A stretch of DNA of 12,913 nt from RGIG8748 sp045539515 (GTDB lineage Bacteria; Bacillota; Clostridia; UMGS1810): the NCBI GenBank assembly GCA_045539515.1, contig JAZQFN010000010.1:1-12913 (forward strand). The letters run 5' to 3'. Position 1 is the stretch's first letter; every line of letters starts with the position of its first letter. Below are positions 7,036-12,913 of this stretch, piece after piece. The notes beneath the pieces were generated by a model. The model saw nothing but the letters and a program-made list of their open reading frames with translations, did no database searches and was not told the DNA's origin. The translations under genes and the position numbers were made by a program.

Positions 7036-8415
7036 ATGCAACAACAGAAAAAAGGCAGCTTTACAAGCTCCCTCGGTTTTATTCTCTCTGCCGCAGGAAG
7101 TGCGGTAGGTCTCGGCAATATATGGAGATTCCCATATCTTGCTGCCAAAGGCGGCGGCGGACTCTTTCTGCTGATTTACATATTGCTTTCTCTCACCTTT
7201 GGTTTTGCCTTGCTTACCACAGACCTTGCCATAGGCAGAAGAACCGGTAAAAGCTCTCTGCACGCCTTTGGCGAAGTCAGCAAAAAGTGGAAGTTCATTG
7301 GTCCTCTTACCTTTATAGTACCTGCAATTATCCTTACCTACTACTGTGCAATAGGCGGTTGGGTTCTTAAGTACATCACTGTATACTTTACAGGTGCAAG
7401 CTCTCAGGCAGCGGATTCAAACTATTTCGGTGCGTTTATATCTTCCTACGCAGCCCCTATAGTTATGATGCTTATATACCTTTCCATAACAGCAATTATT
7501 GTGTACAACGGCGTTGAAAAAGGTGTAGAAAAGTTTTCCAAGATTGTAATGCCCGGACTTATTATTATGATAATAGGCATATGCATTTTCTGTATGACAC
7601 TTTCCCACGATGGCAGAAGCGCAATAGACGGTCTTAAGATATACCTCATACCCAATTTTGAAGGGCTTACCTTAAAGAAGTTTATGACAATACTCCTTGA
7701 TGCCACAGGTCAGCTTTTCTATTCTTTAAGTATTGCAATGGGTATTATGGTTACTTACGGTTCCTATGTAAGCAAGAAGGACAACTTAGGCAAATCAATT
7801 ACAAGAATAGAAATATTCGACACAGGTGTTGCCTTCCTCGCAGGTCTTATGGTTATCCCTGCAGTATACGTATTCCAGGGTGTGGATGGTCTTAGTAAAA
7901 ACGGCCCCGGACTTATGTTTGTGGCACTGCCTCAGGTCTTTGATAAAATGGGCTGGGTTGGCATAGTCGTAGGTGCAGTATTCTTTATAATGGTAGCCTT
8001 TGCAGCGCTTTCTTCATCGGTATCCATTATGGAAACCATAGTTGCAAGTCTTATGGAAAAGACCGGTAAGTCAAGAAAGCAAGTGAGCCTCTGGGTGGCG
8101 ATATTTGCCGCTGTGGGTGCCGTTATTGTTTGCTTGGGATATAATTTATTCAAGTTTGAAATTACACTTCCCAACGGAGCTGCAGCTCAGATACTTGATA
8201 TTGCAGACTATGTAAGCAACAGCGTACTGATGCCCATAATTGCTATATGCACAAGCGTGCTCATAGGCTGGGTTGTAAAGCCCAAGTGGGTTATAGAAGA
8301 GCTGGAAATTTCGGGACACAAGTTCAACAAGAAGCTCCTTTATACCATAGTTGTAAAATATGTAGCACCGGTTATGATGTCAATCCTGTTATTACAGGCA
8401 TTGGGAATTTTCTAA
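7036..8415 (+). CDS. Sodium-dependent transporter, NSS (SLC6-like) family
   Basis: The 459-residue membrane protein carries the NSS transmembrane-1 signature GSAVGLGNIWRFPY (21-34), including the asparagine that coordinates Na+ in LeuT (Asn28 here). It has the unwound TM6 region GQLFYSLSIAMG (225-236) and the TM8 sodium-site motif FAALSSSVSIMET (322-334). It has about 11 membrane spans and the length of the 11-TM bacterial group typified by MhsT. Members import amino acids with Na+; the substrate here is unknown. ATG 7036 follows AAGGA (7022-7026) at 9 nt. It has its own promoter and terminator, so it is a separate unit from the sugar operon upstream. Confidence 0.93.
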   Translation: MQQQKKGSFTSSLGFILSAAGSAVGLGNIWRFPYLAAKGGGGLFLLIYILLSLTFGFALLTTDLAIGRRTGKSSLHAFGEVSKKWKFIGPLTFIVPAIILTYYCAIGGWVLKYITVYFTGASSQAADSNYFGAFISSYAAPIVMMLIYLSITAIIVYNGVEKGVEKFSKIVMPGLIIMIIGICIFCMTLSHDGRSAIDGLKIYLIPNFEGLTLKKFMTILLDATGQLFYSLSIAMGIMVTYGSYVSKKDNLGKSITRIEIFDTGVAFLAGLMVIPAVYVFQGVDGLSKNGPGLMFVALPQVFDKMGWVGIVVGAVFFIMVAFAALSSSVSIMETIVASLMEKTGKSRKQVSLWVAIFAAVGAVIVCLGYNLFKFEITLPNGAAAQILDIADYVSNSVLMPIIAICTSVLIGWVVKPKWVIEELEISGHKFNKKLLYTIVVKYVAPVMMSILLLQALGIF

Positions 8416-8426
8416 AATACAAATTA

Positions 8427-8465
8427 AATCCCGACAGTCGTTTTAAAATGATTGTCGGGATTTTT
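8427..8465 (+). terminator. Rho-independent terminator after the NSS gene
   Basis: AATCCCGACA (8427-8436) pairs with TGTCGGGATT (8453-8462), and the stem continues inward through G-U pairs to a short AT loop. The T-run is 8461-8465. It ends only 26 nt before the MATE start codon. Confidence 0.88.
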
Positions 8466-8491
8466 GAATGGCTCTTTAGGGAAATAAAAAT

Positions 8492-9853
8492 ATGTTAATG
8501 ACAAAAGACAAATCCTTCTACAAGCAGTTTTTCTCCCTGTATTGGGTGCTTGTACTTCACAATGTAATAGCTCTGGGTGTAAACCTTGCCGACAACATAA
8601 TGATAGGCTCATACAACGAAACCTCTCTTGCAGGGGTTGCCGCAGTAAACCAGGTTCAATTTGTATATCAGCAGATTATTATGGGTTCGGGCGATGCGCT
8701 GGTGGTGGTTGGAAGCCAGTACTGGGGTCAGAAGCGTACAGGGGAAATATCAAAGCTCTCTCTTGGTGCCATGGTAATAGCCCTTTTTGCAGGCATAGCC
8801 CTCTTTGTAACGGCGTGGGTAACTCCCCGTGGTGTTATGAGCTTATTTACCCCATCCGAGGATATTATTGCAGAAGGTGCAAAATATTTAAATATTATTA
8901 AATACACATACATAGTATTCGGGATTACAAACATACTTCTTGCCACGTTAAGATGTGTGGAAACAGTAAAAATAGGTTTCTATATATCCCTGTCTACCCT
9001 ACTGATTAACTGCTCAATAAACTATATGCTTATAGGCGGTAACTTTGGTTTTTCCGAAATGGGCGTGGAGGGTGCCGCTATAGGAACCTTAACAGCAAGG
9101 TGTATGGAGCTTATCATAGTAATATGCTATCTTGCCTTTAGGGACAAAAAGCTTAAAATTAACCTCAAAACTTACTTTATTCCGAATAAAAATCTTATTG
9201 GCGACTACCTTAAGGTGGCTCGTTCTGCAGTTGTGGTAGCGGCTATGTTTGGATGCTCCACGGCTCTGCAGACCGTAATTCTGGGTCATATGAGCGACAA
9301 CGCCATTGCAGCGAACTCCGTTTCAACAAGCCTGTATCAGACCTTAAAGGTTGCAGCTATCGGTGCATCTGCCGCCACATCTATAATTATAGGTAAGGCT
9401 GTGGGTCAGGGTGATATGAAAAAAATCAAAGAATACACCAAGACCTTACAGATAATATTTCTTATAATAGCAACACTTATGAGCCTGTGTCTTTACATAC
9501 TGAGAATACCTATTCTGGGTATGTACGATTTAAACCATGAAACCTACAGACTGGCAAATGCCTTTATAATAGTTCTGTGCATTACGGGCTTTGGTACCGC
9601 CTACGAAATGCCGGTGCTTACGGGAATTGTACGCGGTGGTGGTGACGCGGCATTTATACTTAAAAATGACATTATAAGCATATGGTGTATAGTGCTTCCC
9701 CTTTCGTACCTTGCGGCATTTAAGTTCGGCTGGCCACCGGAGGTCGTTGTATTCTGCTTAAATTTTGACCAGCTCTTTAAATGCGGAGCCGCGGCGATAA
9801 AGGCAAACCGATATACCTGGATTAAAAAGCTTACACGCAAAGAAACTTTATAA
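8492..9853 (+). CDS. MATE family efflux transporter
   Basis: The 453-residue protein has about 12 hydrophobic spans and MATE features: NLADNIMIG (31-39) in the first helix, VGSQYWGQKR (73-82) and a repeated two-bundle layout with a second half from about residue 235 (ARSAVVVAAMFG). MATE proteins export cationic drugs, dyes or metabolites using Na+ or H+ gradients; the substrate here cannot be told. ATG 8492 is preceded by AGGGA (8478-8482) at 9 nt; a second ATG at 8498 is too far from that site. There is no room for a normal promoter between the upstream terminator and the start, so expression probably depends on read-through from the NSS gene or on a promoter inside it. Confidence 0.92.
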   Translation: MLMTKDKSFYKQFFSLYWVLVLHNVIALGVNLADNIMIGSYNETSLAGVAAVNQVQFVYQQIIMGSGDALVVVGSQYWGQKRTGEISKLSLGAMVIALFAGIALFVTAWVTPRGVMSLFTPSEDIIAEGAKYLNIIKYTYIVFGITNILLATLRCVETVKIGFYISLSTLLINCSINYMLIGGNFGFSEMGVEGAAIGTLTARCMELIIVICYLAFRDKKLKINLKTYFIPNKNLIGDYLKVARSAVVVAAMFGCSTALQTVILGHMSDNAIAANSVSTSLYQTLKVAAIGASAATSIIIGKAVGQGDMKKIKEYTKTLQIIFLIIATLMSLCLYILRIPILGMYDLNHETYRLANAFIIVLCITGFGTAYEMPVLTGIVRGGGDAAFILKNDIISIWCIVLPLSYLAAFKFGWPPEVVVFCLNFDQLFKCGAAAIKANRYTWIKKLTRKETL

Positions 9854-9860
9854 TAAAAAG

Positions 9861-9899
9861 AAATCCTGCTCCGGAGTAATACCCGTTGCAGGATTTTTT
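9861..9899. terminator. Bidirectional terminator shared by MATE and the ABC/AKR unit
   Basis: AAATCCTGC (9861-9869) pairs with GCAGGATTT (9888-9896). On the plus strand T-residues run 9894-9899; on the minus strand the stem is followed by TTTCTTTTT. It lies 7 nt after the MATE stop and directly abuts the stop of the aldo/keto reductase remnant, so it can end both convergent units. Confidence 0.88.
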
Positions 9900-9900
9900 G

Positions 9901-10067
9901 TTATCTGAATATTTCCGCAGCCCTTTTCATGCGGTCGGTAATGCTTACATTGAAGGGGCATCTATTACCGACTTTACGGTATGGTAGTCCTTACCCTGAA
10001 GATGCTCACACCCGAGGGACACGGCACTTACCGTCATTCCGGTATTTCCAAGCTTTCTGTATCCCAT
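9901..10067 (-). pseudogene. Internally deleted aldo/keto reductase gene
   Basis: From ATG 10065-10067, with ribosome binding site AAGAGGTG (10072-10079), the minus strand encodes a typical aldo/keto reductase N-terminus. MGYRKLGNTGMTVSAVSLGC is followed by HLQGKDYHTVKSVIDA, 37 residues in all, after which that frame stops within a few codons. In another frame positions 9960-9901 encode CPFNVSITDRMKRAAEIFR and a stop. This matches the C-terminal tail of the 4Fe-4S-type aldo/keto reductases of anaerobes, in which CPxxV precedes an IPxRMxxAAE-like helix. The middle, perhaps 250-300 codons including the NADPH barrel and catalytic Tyr/Lys, is missing. The two pieces meet at GATGCCCC (about 9955-9962). 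It starts 20 nt after the ABC transporter stop and was probably its operon partner. Confidence 0.85.
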
Positions 10068-10087
10068 CTTGCACCTCTTATTAGTAA

Positions 10088-12463
10088 TTATCGATTCTTA
10101 TTCTCTTTTCTTATCCAAAGATACATTACCACAAGGCATACTGCAACGGTAAGAATCATTGCTCCCCAACAGGTACAAAGGTAACCCACGGAGTGCTTAA
10201 ACATATCAAGACCGGGGATATCTATATCCATCTGCTGGAGCATTACCTCGTCTACATCTTTGTATATACTCATTTTGTCTATAGCCTTGATGTTAAAAAG
10301 CGAGCCGTATCCGCTTATACCCCAACGGTTTATTATGAACCAGGAAACAAATTCTTTAATGCCTTCCAGTTCAAACATAAGTCCTGAAAATACAATCTGC
10401 GGAATTATAACTATAGGCATATAAAGGGTTGCTCTTTCGGTGTTGGGCGATATCGTTGATATAAGCAGACCCATTGCTGTAGAAGCAAGAAGTATAAGAT
10501 ATGTGGTAATAAAGAAATCCGCAAATGTAAACAGGAACAAATCCGGATCCCTGAGGTCCGCCATAAAAGCAATACCTACACACAGGATTAATGCCTGTAC
10601 AAAACATATTATACCCAGAACTATCATCTTGGAAGATATGTATGCCTTAAGGCTTAAGTTTACCGCATATTCCCGTTTAAAGATATCCCTTTCCTTACAG
10701 ATTTCTATAAAGGAGTTCAACACGCCCATAATGGTGGCTATGGAAGACACCACAAAGAGGAACTGCTTTGCTTTATCATGGTAATCAAAGGTTTCCCCGG
10801 TTACTACGGTTGCCAGAATAAGAAGCATTATGGGGGCCTGTCCGAACATAAGCGCAACACTGGCTATATCCGAGAATATAAGCTTGAAGTATCTTCTTAT
10901 AAGTATAACAAGCTGTCTGCCTTCCCCTACATTTTTCCTCTTGGAAACGGAGGCGGAACCGGAAGATGTCATTAATGCCTCATCGCCCGATATTGCTATA
11001 TTGCGATATTTATTTTCAAAGTAAAGAGCATTTTCCTCCAGGATGCGGTCTGCATCCTTACCGCTTGCTATAGAAAGCTTCTTATATATGTCGGGAATAT
11101 CCTCGACTTCAAAGTGGCTGCAGAGATCCTTGGGGTCACCATAATAGCAAAGTCTGCCGCCTACACCAAGGAACACCACCTTATCACAAAGACTGATATT
11201 TGTTGTAGCGTGAGTTATAAGCACTACTGTTGTACCCTTCTTGGCAAGAGAGCTTAAAAGCTCCATCATACTCTTATCAAGACCCGGATCAAGACCGGAG
11301 GTGGGCTCATCGAGATACAAAAGCTTAGGATCTGCCAGAAGCTCTACAGCTATGCTTACTCTCTTCTTTTGACCGCCGGAAAGCTTTGAAATTCTTAAGT
11401 CTTCCTTACCCTCAAGGCTTACGTCCTTTATAACCTGTCTGATTCTGTCTTCCCTCTCTGAATCGGTGGTATCCTCGGGCATTCTGAGCTCCGCAGAATA
11501 ACTTAGCATCTGACGTACTGTGAGGTTTTTGTATACCACATCCTGCTGAGGAACATATCCTATAATGGATTTGTAAGAATCGTAATTTGCATAAAAATCT
11601 TCGCCGTTTACTATAACTCTGCCGGAAGTAGCAGGTCTGAAACCGTTAAGACAATCCATAAGTGTACTTTTTCCGGCACCGCTGCCGCCTACCAATGCCA
11701 CAAAGCTACCGCTCTGCACATTGAAAGAAACGTTATTCAGGATGGTTTTCTGCTTGCCGGAGTTGGTTACCACCTTGCTGAGATTAACAGCACTTAAAGA
11801 AAGACCCTCGTTGGATATTGAGTATGAAACATCCTCACCGTCAAAATACAGCTTTGCACTTGCAATGAGTATCTTGTCGCCGGTATGCAAGGGGGTTTTA
11901 CCCTTGATGCGAACACCGTTTACATATGTACCGTTTAAGCTCTTGTTGTCGGTAATGTAGCATCTGCCGTCAGCTTCTTTGGTAACAATAGCGTGCACTC
12001 TGGATGCACCTACGTGATTGACTACTATGTCATTGGAAGCGGAACGTCCAATCTTAATGGTATTGATACTTCCTGCACTCCTGTTGCCGGAGCAGGTGTA
12101 TCTCATACTTACCACAAGACGATAGCTACTGTCATAAAACATAATAACATCGCCGGAAGAAAGTCTGCGTTCCGTTAAAATTTCCTGATTATTTACGTAT
12201 GTTTTGTTTCTGCTTCCCATATCCGAAATGTAACAAGCACCTTCGGCTATACGTATCTTGGCATGAACTCTTGAAATAATTTCGTAGGGAAGGTGAATGT
12301 CACAATCTGCCCTTCTGCCTATAATTAATTCTCTGTTGACATTGCCAAAGGTCAGGGTGCTTTCATATCCCATTATGGGTGTAATGAGAAACAAATGCTT
12401 TAAGCTTCCCTCGACTGTGGGCTCACCCCGAAAAGCAGGAACAGCAAAACCTATAGTATCCAT
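10088..12463 (-). CDS. FHA-FHA-ABC transporter with ABC2 membrane domain (Rv1747-like)
   Basis: The 791-residue protein fuses two FHA domains, an ATPase and six membrane spans. FHA1 has IGRR (48-51), SRVHA (64-68) and RNKTYVN (85-91). FHA2 has IGRS (138-141), SRVHA (154-158) and NGTYVNG (177-183). The ABC domain has Walker A GGSGAGKST (259-267), a Q-loop near 306, signature LSGGQ (361-365), Walker B LLYLDEP (381-387) and H-loop His418, all intact. Membrane spans lie at about 534-554, 568-588, 610-632, 639-671, 677-696 and 761-783, giving an ABCG-like half-transporter that should act as a dimer in export. The order matches mycobacterial Rv1747, an exporter controlled by Ser/Thr phosphorylation. 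FHA domains bind phosphothreonine, so a Ser/Thr kinase elsewhere is expected; none is in the window. The start at 12463 is chosen from its ribosome binding site. The cargo is unknown. Confidence 0.92.
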   Translation of the reverse strand: MDTIGFAVPAFRGEPTVEGSLKHLFLITPIMGYESTLTFGNVNRELIIGRRADCDIHLPYEIISRVHAKIRIAEGACYISDMGSRNKTYVNNQEILTERRLSSGDVIMFYDSSYRLVVSMRYTCSGNRSAGSINTIKIGRSASNDIVVNHVGASRVHAIVTKEADGRCYITDNKSLNGTYVNGVRIKGKTPLHTGDKILIASAKLYFDGEDVSYSISNEGLSLSAVNLSKVVTNSGKQKTILNNVSFNVQSGSFVALVGGSGAGKSTLMDCLNGFRPATSGRVIVNGEDFYANYDSYKSIIGYVPQQDVVYKNLTVRQMLSYSAELRMPEDTTDSEREDRIRQVIKDVSLEGKEDLRISKLSGGQKKRVSIAVELLADPKLLYLDEPTSGLDPGLDKSMMELLSSLAKKGTTVVLITHATTNISLCDKVVFLGVGGRLCYYGDPKDLCSHFEVEDIPDIYKKLSIASGKDADRILEENALYFENKYRNIAISGDEALMTSSGSASVSKRKNVGEGRQLVILIRRYFKLIFSDIASVALMFGQAPIMLLILATVVTGETFDYHDKAKQFLFVVSSIATIMGVLNSFIEICKERDIFKREYAVNLSLKAYISSKMIVLGIICFVQALILCVGIAFMADLRDPDLFLFTFADFFITTYLILLASTAMGLLISTISPNTERATLYMPIVIIPQIVFSGLMFELEGIKEFVSWFIINRWGISGYGSLFNIKAIDKMSIYKDVDEVMLQQMDIDIPGLDMFKHSVGYLCTCWGAMILTVAVCLVVMYLWIRKENKNR

Positions 12464-12472
12464 ATACTTCTG

Positions 12473-12480
12473 CCACCTCT
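12473..12480 (-). promoter_or_regulatory. Ribosome binding site that fixes the ABC transporter start
   Basis: On the minus strand AGAGGTGG (12480-12473) is followed by 9 nt and the ATG at 12463. The in-frame ATG at 12490, nine codons upstream, has only AT-rich sequence in front of it and would lie about 15 nt from the predicted transcription start. The shorter form is therefore preferred. Confidence 0.75.
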
Positions 12481-12510
12481 GTAATTTCATTAATAAAACA
12501 TTATAATAAT

Positions 12511-12538
12511 AGTATAACCTAAATAAAATTTAAGTCAA
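12511..12538 (-). promoter_or_regulatory. Sigma-A-type promoter of the FHA-ABC unit
   Basis: On the minus strand TTGACT (12533-12538) is followed after 16 bp by TATACT (12511-12516). Transcription would begin near 12505, about 42 nt before the preferred ATG. Confidence 0.72.
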
Positions 12539-12583
12539 GATATAAATGCGTTTGTTAAGACAAAATATTGCATCTTTCAATAC

Positions 12584-12636
12584 ATACAATCAGCTTTGAT
12601 ATTATAAATATGATTGTATAGCAGACCTCTATACAA
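12584..12636. repeat. Two overlapping, mutually exclusive inverted repeats
   Basis: ATACAATCA (12584-12592) is the exact reverse complement of TGATTGTAT (12611-12619). The second arm is also shared by another perfect inverted repeat, TTGTATAG (12614-12621) with CTATACAA (12629-12636). The central TTGTAT can therefore pair with either side. The element lies about 45 bp upstream of the -35 box of the FHA-ABC promoter. It could be a set of operator half-sites or an RNA structure in a transcript entering from the right. Confidence 0.45.
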
Positions 12637-12667
12637 AAGCACCCGGCAATCTTTTTAGATTACCGGG
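12635..12667 (-). terminator. Hairpin terminator for leftward transcription from the right edge
   Basis: CCCGG-C-AATCT (12642-12652) pairs with AGATT-A-CCGGG (12657-12667) with one internal mismatch and a TTTT loop. On the minus strand the stem is followed by a short TTTT (12638-12635); on the plus strand no T-run follows. It lies 18 nt past the stop at 12686, as expected for the 3' end of a leftward gene. It would insulate the FHA-ABC promoter from that transcription. Confidence 0.6.
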
Positions 12668-12685
12668 GAATCTGTGAAACTGCAT

Positions 12686-12802
12686 TTAATACATAGCCAT
12701 TGGAGTATTATCCGAACCCGCCTGAAAACCAGTATTTTCGGCATCTTTTGGCTTGTCGTCCTTGAAAGGCACAAAGCCTTCCTGCGTCCTCCGCACCAAA
12801 AT
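12686..12802 (-). pseudogene. Short coding-like remnant or intergenic repeat at the right end
   Basis: The minus strand is open for 38 codons before TAA (12686-12688). Its reading includes EGFVPFKDDKPKDAENTGF and ends in SDNTPMAMY. An in-frame TAG (12803-12805) lies just upstream and no ribosome binding site is seen. The polar, lysine/aspartate-rich composition and the terminator 18 nt past the stop look like the 3' end of a decayed gene, perhaps a surface-protein tail. A dispersed GC-richer intergenic repeat is the main alternative. The remaining 12803-12913 is AT-rich with stops in the frames I read, and holds no recognised feature. Confidence 0.3.
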
Positions 12803-12913
12803 CTATTCAAAAATACAAGATTTTCAGGTCGAAAAATTTTAAGATTATCAAAAATCGTTATAATCGAGCCAAAAACGCAGGTAATCCTATCGGATTGGCG
12901 AGTATTTTGGTGA

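Noticed and set aside
12464..12490. Nine-codon N-terminal extension of the FHA-ABC protein from ATG 12490
   Set aside because: No ribosome binding site precedes it, whereas AGAGGTGG lies within it at the right distance for ATG 12463.
12721..12828. Inverted CCTGAAAA / TTTTCAGG pair that could be ends of a miniature mobile element
   Set aside because: Arms are only 8 bp, no target-site duplication is seen, and such a pair can occur by chance over this distance.
1..12913. CRISPR arrays, tRNA, rRNA, complete insertion sequences or phage modules
   Set aside because: No regularly spaced repeats, cloverleaf or rRNA signatures, transposase or phage structural genes were seen.

Overview
The window looks like a chromosomal segment of a low-to-moderate GC Firmicute, most likely an anaerobic gut-type Clostridia member. 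This is inferred from strong AGGAGG-like ribosome binding sites, sigma-A type promoters (TTGACA/TATAAT with 16-17 bp spacers), U-tailed hairpin terminators and the gene families present. No rRNA, tRNA, CRISPR array or complete insertion sequence was seen.

Left part (1-1385): a 5' fragment of an L-fucose/L-arabinose isomerase-type gene on the minus strand is divergent from an RpiR-family (HTH + SIS) regulator. The 171 bp between them hold two clear promoters and two near-identical palindromes placed to control the isomerase promoter, so this reads as a local sugar-catabolism switch. Next comes an untidy stretch (1386-2206) with a frameshifted gene remnant, a strong terminator hairpin and a GC-richer stretch that may be a dispersed intergenic repeat.

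Middle part (2207-6961): an AraC-type regulator (minus strand, probably clipped at its 3' end) is divergent from a plus-strand operon. The operon encodes a cytoplasmic clan GH-A glycoside hydrolase, a DUF4832-like TIM-barrel protein (5 nt downstream) and a TspO/MBR membrane protein, and ends at a terminator. This is a small glycan or glycoside utilisation locus of unknown substrate with no transporter of its own in view.

Right part (6962-12913): an NSS (SLC6-like) sodium-dependent transporter with its own extended -10 promoter and terminator is followed by a MATE efflux protein. A convergent minus-strand unit encodes a large FHA-FHA-ABC-ABC2 membrane transporter of the Rv1747 type. Immediately downstream of the ABC gene lies an aldo/keto reductase gene that has lost its middle: 37 N-terminal codons are joined out of frame to the last 19 codons and stop. 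The two convergent units share one bidirectional terminator. The right end holds inverted repeats, a minus-strand terminator and a short coding-like remnant.

I did not find a convincing new multi-gene system. The points most worth a second look are the paired operators at the isomerase/RpiR divergence, the uncharacterised hydrolase + DUF4832 pair, the kinase-less double-FHA ABC exporter and the internally deleted aldo/keto reductase.
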